Assembly: GCF_004027225.2 (NCBI RefSeq)
Contig: NC_044288.2
Location: 5,321,719 to 5,385,718 of the forward strand
Origin: Strigops habroptila
Lineage: Eukaryota > Chordata > Aves > Psittaciformes > Psittacidae
Direction: 5' to 3'
Length of the DNA: 64,000 bases
This document shows positions 55,910 to 64,000 of the stretch, piece by piece. The notes beneath the pieces were generated by a model. That model saw nothing but the letters and a program-made list of their open reading frames with translations. It made no database searches and was not told where the DNA came from. The position numbers were made by a program, and so were the translations under genes. Numbering within the stretch: position 1 is the first letter of the stretch; every line of letters begins with the position of its first letter.

Positions 55910-58065
55910 CATGTTTGTCTCTCTTCTCATGTTTTGTTCAGTCCAAAATCTGACTCCTGGTGCTTTTTATTCTCCATCATCTGCTCTATGAGGCCTTTGC
56001 TGCATTCTTCCACTTGCACATAGTAGGTGCTCCTTGTCTTGTGATCCTGAGGAGGTTTCCTTTGTGCTTTCTTTTCTCTAACAGTGAGTACTTGAAGGAT
56101 TGCCAGGCACTAATCTCCAGCTGTGTTCAACTCATCCTGCTGCAAGGTAGGACTGGGTTGTAGGTCAGTTCTTGCTGATGCTGGCAGAATGCCTGCAGAT
56201 AAGGGCCGAGCAGCCTGGATTGCCACTGGAAGAGCACACAGAGGGGTGAATGTTGGGTGCTTTTCACAGTAGCCAGGTCAAGATACCAATGCTGACGTTG
56301 AAATAAGCTTTGTTTTTCTCAAGGTGATAAGGGTGGTAATGCAGTTGTGTCTGCTTAAGCATTGCTGATGGAGAGGGTGCCAAGGGAGAAGTTGTATCAC
56401 TTTCCTGGTGTCTTAGGTCCTTCGGGACATCCCAGTCAGTGCAGAGCAGTACCTAAGAGTGAAGGCAAAGGGGTAGGAGCAAAGTTCTTTTCTTAGCTGG
56501 CTCCGGGATCAAGGCAGCTCCGTGTCTGTTCACGGTGAGAGCTGGTTTATCTTGGGGCTGGTGCTCTTCTGTCAGGGGCTGGCAGCTGCTTCTCTGTGGG
56601 GGGATGTCAGGATGTAACAGCTTAACGGCGAGCTGCAAAGCTGTCCTACTTTTTTGTGTTTGAAGTAACAGAGGTTAAATACAGGGGGGTGGAAGATCTG
56701 GGAAACAGCATAAACCTCTGCAAGGCCTCGTTTTTCCATAGTTCTGGAAAGAAGTTGCAGGTGATGGGTTTTGATTACTTGGCCTTGGTACAAAAGCAGG
56801 TTTTCTCCCTCTACTGCTGCTCCAAAGCAAGGCTCACAAGAGTGCCTGAACTTCAGAGGGTCCAAAGCTTCGCTGCACCTCTGACCTCGAGGAAAGCTGC
56901 TCTACCTTTTTGGCCAGGGCCTTGACCTGCACAGAAACAGCAAAGGGCTCGCGCAGCTTGGAGCGAGTCCTGTGTGTGCAGGCGTGTTGGTGGTGGTGTC
57001 AATCAGCTCTGCTGTCCCTGTGACCGCACTAGGGGTGCTGCGGGGACAAGGGGATGAGGCAACCTCTCCTGCCTCCAGCAGTGTTTGTCACTGAAGGACT
57101 GGGACAGCCTGTTCTGATGAGGACAGTGTCTGGTGGCGGCAGCCCTGGGGAGCCAGTGCATCGATCAGGGCAGCGATGGCAAACGTGTGGTTAACAGCAG
57201 CTATTCCTGCCCGGGTCCTTTGGCTGCCTGGAGATGAAGAGGCCACAGGGCCCGTGAGGTCTGTCCCAGCAGAGGGAACAGCCTCTGTCCCAGCACAAGC
57301 CCTGACAGCCCCAGCTCTGCAGCACCGGTGTCACTGTAAGGCAGGGGGAGGCTCTGATCACGTTGGGAACAAGCACCATCACCTACAAGAGTGTCCCGAG
57401 GTGGATGCTGGAGTCTGACTCTGGCCGTATTGCCTGAAACATCTATTTTATGTCCGTTTTTCCTCCTAAACAGCCTGACTAAAGCTCCCCAGTATAGGCA
57501 GTGCCTGGCCTTGGACACAGGCGTGAGCTCCAGGCTTTTACCTAAATGCCAATGAAAGCTAAAAGCAGTTAGTTAAAAATAAATCACAAGCCCTTTGCTT
57601 GCAGAAGCAGAGGCCTGAGCAGAGCAAATGAGGAGTGGCCGAGCAGCAACTGTCCTTATGGCCACCAAAGGTAGAGCAGGAGAAGAGCTAATCTCCTGCA
57701 CAGTCTCGTCACCAAGAGGATTAGGCAGCTACCAAGCCCAAGCAAGCGGCAGAGAGCAGCCACGAGGCAGGAGGAGCAGCGGCTGCTGGGTCCAGGAAGG
57801 GTCTGTGCGTGGTGCAGCGCTGGTAAGGGGGCAGAGCTGGGGAGGGGGAGCAGGTTTTCCTGCTGCGCACACATCCCACATCCCATGTGCTGGAATCTCC
57901 TCCTGGAAACGCTTGCCTTCCCTTTCACAAGCTGGGCTGGACACCAGCGCGTGGTGCTGCGCTCTGGAGCTCTCCACTCATCCCTGCGGTGCGCAGCGTG
58001 GTGGGTGAGCGAGGCAGCAGCTCCTGGGGCATTGGGCCATCACCTCTGCATCTCCTGCTCTGCAG
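55910..58065. other. Intergenic stretch between MEAF6 and the unnamed gene
   Basis: No coding exon can be supported. Several open frames over 80 codons exist on both strands, but they lack splice partners and family resemblance. A non-coding first exon of the gene at 58,073 may lie here, because that coding region appears to begin just after a splice acceptor. Confidence 0.5.
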
Positions 58066-58072
58066 GGCCCCC

Positions 58073-59486
58073 ATGGGCAGGCAGCGCAGCCCAGCAGTGC
58101 CGAGGTGGAGGCAGCTCCTTCGCACTGGGTGCCGGTGGCTCCTGTCGCTCTCTGGGATGGCGCTCCGGGGGCTGCAGTGGCTCTGGAGGCTGGCGTGGGT
58201 CAGTACTGTGCGGCCCCTTCCCCAACGGCCGGCACATGTTTGTGTTGGCTCCAAAGGTGGTGAGGGCATGGGGTGCATCGCTGTAACGGTGGTGCTGGGG
58301 GTTGTGGCCAGTTGGGGGATCGGGACCCTCATCCTTGGGGATTGGCTCTTGGCTCAAGGCACTGTGTGGCTCTGCCCACTAAGAGCCCTGGGGACATTGC
58401 ACCAGGCAGGTTTGTGCCTGCTGCTCACCATGAACCCACCATCCTCTCCCCAGTACCTGCTGATCTGCTACAAGAGCTGCTGGGACATCGCCTTCCAGGT
58501 CGCCGAGGAGGTAACTCCATGGGGAATGCAGAGATCTCCGCTCCCTGGGACCCATCTGAGCCCGGTGACATGGTCTGTTGGGAGGCCCCGTGGCACCAGC
58601 AGGGCTGTAGGTCCCCAAGGCACGGCACAGCAGCGTTCCCCACTCACGGTCAGTGCCAGGGCTGTGTGGGTTCAGCAGCCCGTGGACATCAGTCCTTGCT
58701 GTCCATGGTGGCTTTCAGCTCGGTGCGGTGCTGCGGTTGAGGCTGGAAAGCGGCAGCGAGGGGAGTGAGGAGGAGGATGAGGACGGGGACTCCACTGCTG
58801 CGCTGGAGCCGGGGCAGGCAGGTGGGTTCCCTGGTGCAGGGGGGGTGTCGTGGGGCGCTGGTGGGCGCTGAGCTGCAGTGCCAGGGCGCGGTGATGCCGG
58901 CGAGGCCGTGCTGGAGAGGCTGGAGGCGCTGGAGGCCGATGTCCGCTTCCTCTGCACCGAGCTGGGCGCCGAGAAGCTGCTTTGGAGCAGCCGGTTCCTG
59001 GAGCTGCTGCGGGAGCAGCAGAGCCTGCGCCAGCGGGTGAGTTCCCTGCAGGACCCCCAGATCCCCCCCCCAAGTTCCTTCTAGCACCCTGGACCCTCAC
59101 ACCCCGTCCCAGCTGCAGGAGCGGCCGCTGCGGTGGGGCAGCGGTGACAGCCCCGAGCTGCCGGGGGACGCAGAGGAGCGGAATGCCAGCGGGAGCAAGG
59201 GAGAGAGGCCGGCAGGTAGAGCAGGGGAATGGGGAGCCTGTGGTGGGAGAGGGGGGACCTGCCACCAGCACCAGAGCTGGGGATGGGGCGCTCAGCTCTG
59301 CCCATGGGCAGCACGGGGAGCGCTCCAGCTCCATCTGGGCACTGGGAGGTACCTGGCAGGAGGTGGTGCTGTGCTCCTGCACAGCTCCAGCCAGTGCTTC
59401 CCTTCTTGCCCTTTTGCTCTGTTAAAGGAGGCCGGTGGCTGGAGCCACCCTGGCAGCGGGGCCCGATCCCGGCCACAACTCCTTGA
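58073..59486 (+). CDS. Unnamed six-exon gene: hydrophobic N-terminus plus coiled coil
   Basis: I do not recognise this protein. Six exons with consensus GT/AG junctions join in frame to 199 aa: 58073-58198, 58454-58510, 58719-58821, 58885-59036, 59113-59215, 59428-59486. The start ATG lies seven bases after an acceptor (tgctctgcag, ending 58,065), so an upstream non-coding exon is likely; an upstream in-frame coding exon cannot be excluded. Residues 1-30 are Arg/Trp-rich. Residues about 31-58 (GLQWLWRLAW then YLLICYKSCWDIAF) are hydrophobic, a possible membrane segment. Residues 72-85 are strongly acidic (SGSEGSEEEDEDGD). Residues 102-146 have heptad-like Leu spacing (AVLERLEALEADV; LLWSSRFLELLREQQ), a likely coiled coil. 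The last 50 residues are Pro/Gly-rich. I know of no human gene between MEAF6 and ZC3H12A. It may be a lineage-retained gene or an annotated family I fail to name. Confidence 0.6.
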
Positions 59487-59935
59487 GGCCAGCGGCTCCA
59501 TGATGGCCAGGAAACCAAAGTGAAGGTGCGAGCAGGGTGCCAGCGAGACAGGAAGGAGCCGCATGTCCCTCCCTGCCCGGGCAGGATGGCACCGTCCAGC
59601 TTCTGTTCCCATGTGTCCCCATATGTGCCTCCATCCCGCAGTGCCAGCCGGGCCCTGCCCGGTCCTGCCTGCTCAGCAGAGCTGCAGCCACTTCCCAGCA
59701 GCAGGAACCAGCCCGGAGGCAGCTGAGGGTGAGCTGCTCCCGCAGGGCTGGCTGTGCCCTGGGGTGAGGTGTCTGTGGTGGAACCCAACAAAGAACATCA
59801 TCCTGATCTGCTGCAACATGTTGGGAGCCTCCAAGAGCAAGGAGTGAGGGCACAGCCAGCTCCCCGTCCCCTTGCACAAGCAGGCGATGGTGGGGCCGCA
59901 CATGGATTGCAAAACACAAGCGCTGCCCCTTTTAC

Positions 59936-60019
59936 TTCCTTGTTGGCCGGATCAGGCCCCTCCGTCAGCGGCTCCACACTCGTGTCGCAACTCTCGGCCG
60001 GCTCCTTGCAACAGCCCAT
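59936..60019 (-). CDS. Candidate first coding exon with MGCC N-terminus (tentative)
   Basis: On the minus strand an ATG in perfect Kozak context (cccaccATGG) opens 28 codons, MGCCKEPAESCDTSVEPLTE then GPDPANKE, ending at a possible GTAAAA donor. Gly2 followed by Cys3-Cys4 is a textbook myristoylation plus palmitoylation signal. The segment keeps many CpGs while its surroundings do not. No second exon could be found on the minus strand further left, and without splicing the frame simply runs on through poor sequence. It may be chance. Confidence 0.2.
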
Positions 60020-61792
60020 GGTGGGAACAGGCTCTGCTGGGGAGTCCAAGGAACTCTCATCCCTGGAGAAGGGCTCAGCCAGGGATGCTGTGCCATGGGA
60101 ACGCCATGCTGGAGCAGAGGATGGAGGGGGGAGGTTGGAGATGGGTGCTGAGCCCTCCATAGGTGCCAGAATAGGCTTTGGGCTCCCATGCAAGCTGCAG
60201 GAGTGATGGGCCACCCTGTGCCCAAACCCTGGTCTCACCTCTCAGGGAGCTGCTCCCATCCTGCCCTGTCCTCCCGCTCCTCCATTGCTGGCAAATAGAG
60301 GTGCCCACTTCCCACTCGGTTGTGTTTGGTGTTTCTTGCTTGGCTGGGATGGCCACAGAGCCCGGTGCTGCTGCTCCCAGGGGAAGGGGCACCCAGAGGA
60401 GCTCTTGGTGATCAGGGAGGGGATGAGGCCCCAGCGGTGATTCACTCAGGGAAGTGTTCCCTGCACACGTGAACGTGCTGTGAGCCACCCTCAGCCACCT
60501 ACACCTTCAGCAGCAGTGTCCCCACAAGTGTCTGGCACTTGGTAACTCCCCAAAAGCAGCAGGTAAAGGGGGAATGAAGCCACTTGCTGGCAAAGGGCCT
60601 GTTGCAAAGGCTGTAGCTGCCCCTAAGAGACAGCAGCCACTTTGGTTTTGTTGCCAGCCCCAGGCAGACTCATCTGATGCTGTTTGACACTACGGAGCTG
60701 CTGCCATGACCCTGAGGCTGCTGCTGCCCTGCAGAGCACATGGAAACCATCCCCACAGCCCTGAGCGCAGCCTCAGTGGCCATCCCAGGGAGCTGGCTGG
60801 ATACAGGGACTAGGGACAAGCTCCTCAGCGAGCAGGGATGGTTCCTCCCAACGTGCCCGTGCAGCACCCAGCACCATCAGGGAACTGATGCAATGCAAAT
60901 AGCAGCAGCCTGACTCATCCTGCACCGACCTGGCTCCTGCCAGGTGCTGGAGGTGGGACAGCCCCGTGCTTAGAAGCACCAAAATAAATAAACCAGGACC
61001 TGCAAATGAGACACTGGTGGGACTCTGCAGCAGCAAACCCCCGGCCCCAGATGGGCCATCCCCTGTCCTGCAATGACCACAGAGCATCCAGAAGACCTGG
61101 GGCCACCAGGCAGCAGCTTTGCAGCGATGTGACAAGGCCCCAGCCCTGCTGCAGCCGCATCTCCTCTCTCCCCCATGGGGCTGTGCTGGGAACCCCCTGC
61201 CAGCCCCGCTCTGCTCAGCCACTGCCATAGCAGGGGTGAGGAGGCGCAGGGGGATCTCAAGCAGCATTAACTGCATTGACCAGCTCTTCCTCCCCCCCGA
61301 GCAGCCCTGTGTGTGGGCAGCTCCTGCTGCAGCACCCTCGCCACATCACCCAGTGAGGCAATCGCTGCCTCCCCGCCTGTGGAAACCTTTCCCCCAGGCC
61401 AACACACCATGCAAATCCTCCTGACCTATTGCTCAACCAGCTGCTGTATCTACTCCAGCACATTTGTGCAATGCAGGGCTATGGGGAAGCTGCTTCCCAC
61501 TGCTGGCTTTGCCAGGAGGGCTGAGCTGGCTGCTGCTCCCCAAGCCACTGCACTGAGGGGTTTATCCTGCTCTGGGAGAAGATGAGACAGAGAAAGCGTT
61601 CCTGCTGCCCTGGAGCAACTCCTTCAGGAGAAGCTTTCCACAGGCAAACCCTGGCCTGAAGGAGCACAGGGGTATTCAGGGGCTAAACCTCAAAGCATTG
61701 AGGAGCGCTGGTGAGAGGTGAAATGAAAAATGCATGGCTGGAGGGTGAGCACTGATGCACTCTGCATCCCAGCCTCCTGCCTCCGCCTGCTT

Positions 61793-62075
61793 TCATAGAA
61801 TCCCAGAATAGTTTGAGTTGAAGGGACTTTAAAGCTCATCCAGTTCCAACCCCCTGCCACGGGCAGGGACACCTTCCACTAGAGCAGGTTGCTCCAAGCC
61901 CCTGTGTCCAACCTGGCCTTGAACACTGCCAGGGATGGGGCAGCCACAGCTTCTCTGGGCACCCTGTGCCAGCGCCTCAGCACCCTCACAGGGAAGAGCT
62001 TTTGCCTCAGAGCTCATCTCAATCTCCCCTCTGGCAGGTTAAAGCCATTCCCCTTGTCCTGTCCTCACAGGCTCT
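61793..62075 (-). mobile_element. CR1 LINE 3' end downstream of the unnamed gene
   Basis: The plus strand opens with tcatagaatcccagaatagt and runs through the conserved CR1 block to the gttaaagccattccccttgt region. About 280 bp, 5'-truncated. Confidence 0.94.
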
Positions 62076-62332
62076 TTCCTTCCCTCCAACAGGACCCTCT
62101 CCAGCTGTAACACCTTTCTGCTCACTTCGGGTCAACGTTTCCTCCGCTGCATTACTCACTTCCTCCGTTTGTCTTACAGCAAGTCTGTGCCTCTGAAACA
62201 CCCAGTGCAGAGCTGCTGCCGTGCTCGGGACACCTCTTCCTTTCTGCAGGGAGAGAACCAGCCCTGCAGCCTCAGAGCTGGCTTTGATGCTGAACCTGCT
62301 GCCTTGTAAGGTGGCATCATCACACCGCACAT

Positions 62333-62350
62333 GATACCACACACACACAC
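62333..62350. repeat. (CA)n microsatellite
   Basis: Short run of CA dinucleotides (ccacacacacacac). Confidence 0.8.
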
Positions 62351-64000
62351 TGTGCCTCCATCACACAGCACCCCTTTTCCCAAGGCCTGTGCAGGAGCCT
62401 TGGGTCAGATCCTTGCCTCTGGAAACACTTTGAAACTTTAGTCAAGCTGGCCACATCCTGGCAATCCCCCATGGAGGGAACCGGATGGGTTCAAATGGAA
62501 GCTGAGGGAGCAAGAAGGGCACAAGCAGAGCCTGGAGAGCCGGCTGGGGCCCCATGGACACTGGGTACCTGATTCCCTATGGGCTGGGGGCTGCATCCGC
62601 TGCCCAGGACCCTTCCTGGGTCACTGCCTGACCCAGGGGAAGGCAAGAGGAGCATCCAGCAGCCTCTGACCTCTGCCACAGCAAAGCTTCCCATTTCTTC
62701 CTTCCTATTTTGGAGTATTGCTTTAAACACCACCAGTCCAGCTACCCTGCAGCACTGCGGCTGGGCTCTTCCCCTGCCTCTTTGCCCTTTCTTTGTGCAG
62801 TGGGAGCAAAGCCTTTCCTTTGATGAGCTCTAATTACCTTTCCCATCTATTTCTGGCACAACTGGGAAGCTAAAGAGGAGACTCTTCTTCTCTAGCCCCA
62901 AAACACACGGGTGGACCCCTCATTCCTCTTTACAAGCACCTTCACTCAGCCTCCTCACTTTCACATCCAAGTTTTTCCTACCCAAACCCTCCTTCCTCGG
63001 TTCCCTTTACGCTGTCTCATGCTTTGTGGGGATGCAGCCACAGCAATCCCCTCATGCTGAGAGCAGGAAGCAACACACGACAAGTGAGAATGATGTGACC
63101 ACTCCAACAACTTGGCTTGGAAGGGAAGAGCTATGGACAGGCTCACCAGACTTGGAGAGCTCAGTGCCATTCAGCCAGTTCCCCTTAGCCCCACTGCCCA
63201 ACAGGAACAGCCTTAGATCATCCCAGGAATTCTCCTTCTCTTTCCCAAAGTTGTGCCCTAACGTTTTTCAGGAGCTTTCTGCCCCCCAGCTCCTCCTTTC
63301 AAAGAGAACAGCAGCAATTCCTCACCCTGTTGGGGTAGGAAAAGCTGCTCAGAGGAGGCAGCCTCGGGGCTCAGCACAAGGCTGACAGGATGGAGACAGG
63401 GCAAGCTTGCTGAAGTACAGGAAGCTTTCAGCAGGGTGCCTGTGTGTGACCTCCTTAAACTTTAAAGAGATCAGTGAACTGAGAGGAAGATCTAACCTAT
63501 TTTAGATGGATAAGAAACACAATGCAAGTGCACAGCAGTTATGACAGGTCCTCCCCATCGATGCGCCCCGAGGAAGCGGTAAGCCACAGGCTGCGTCGTG
63601 AAAACTCCACAATAACAGTGGGCAGGGTGGCAGCTCCTCTGACTCAGTGCAGGGGGGAAAACACCCATCAGCGATGGCTCTGAGCAGCATTCCCCCGGGC
63701 ACCACAGCCAAGAGGTCCACCAGGATGCCTGGCACATGGGAAAGTGGTACTTACTTACACTCAGAGAGGATGCTCCAGTTCACTCATGCAGAAGCCTTGG
63801 GTGGGAGAATGAGCGCTTGGAACTGGATCTCAGCTGGGGTTTCTGGGTGCGTGGCAGCACAAACAGCAGCAGTTTGCGGGAATAGTTTTGGTTTGTGTTA
63901 GGGACCGACCCTCCCAAATTGCTCCATGTGCCAACAAGACTGTCACTGCGATAGAAAAGGGCTGTTAACATCATAACCAAATCAATCACCACCACCTCTT

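Larger units (their letters stand above)
59487..64000. other. Right-hand flank, no confident gene
   Basis: Apart from a CR1 copy, a tentative minus-strand exon at 59,936-60,019 and a CA microsatellite, nothing coding is supported. By human gene order ZC3H12A would be expected next, on the minus strand. I do not see its PIN domain or CCCH finger exons before 64,000, so it probably lies beyond the window. Confidence 0.5.

Noticed and set aside
59754-60206. 150-codon plus-strand open frame after the unnamed gene
   Set aside because: Ser/Gly-rich without splice partners, and it overlaps the tentative minus-strand exon; I see no sign that either is translated.

Overview
This window is vertebrate nuclear DNA, almost certainly from a bird. 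It holds at least eight 5'-truncated CR1 LINE copies, ending in the CR1-type ATTCTATGATTCTATG tail or variants of it. It has compact spliced genes with short CpG islands at their promoters. The gene block RSPO1-GNL2-DNALI1-SNIP1-MEAF6 matches the order and relative orientation known from human 1p34.3. Species cannot be fixed from the sequence alone; several near-identical CR1 tails suggest a lineage with fairly recent CR1 activity.

Layout: 1-16,900 has no recognisable protein-coding gene and is probably the upstream or regulatory flank of RSPO1, with CR1 pieces, small tandem repeats and several AT-rich blocks that look like conserved non-coding elements. 17,204-21,374 (+) is RSPO1 (five coding exons, 260 aa). 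21,375-27,480 is possible RSPO1 3' UTR followed by an AT-rich intergenic stretch. 27,982-39,901 (+) is GNL2 (16 exons, 721 aa). 40,830-44,447 (-) is DNALI1 (six exons, 251 aa), convergent with GNL2. 44,605-47,060 (+) is SNIP1 (four exons, 370 aa), divergent from DNALI1 across a 157 bp promoter that holds a perfect RFX X-box. 48,692-55,134 (+) is MEAF6 (eight exons, 203 aa with the 30-nt microexon). 58,073-59,486 (+) is a six-exon, 199-codon open gene model that I do not recognise. The rest, to 64,000, has no confident gene.

The genes do not form a pathway. RSPO1 is a secreted Wnt potentiator, GNL2 a nucleolar GTPase for 60S ribosome assembly, DNALI1 an axonemal inner-arm dynein light chain, SNIP1 a nuclear FHA-domain regulator, and MEAF6 a subunit of histone acetyltransferase complexes. 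Their proximity reflects conserved synteny. I found no CRISPR, prokaryotic or viral system. The observations most worth a second look are the unnamed transmembrane/coiled-coil gene, the X-box in the DNALI1/SNIP1 promoter, the MEAF6 microexon with a UGC motif before its acceptor, and the cohort of near-identical CR1 tails.

All exon boundaries were found by reading GT/AG junctions and checking codon phase by hand; each of the six models closes without a frame error. Gene names rest on recalled family sequences, not on a database search.
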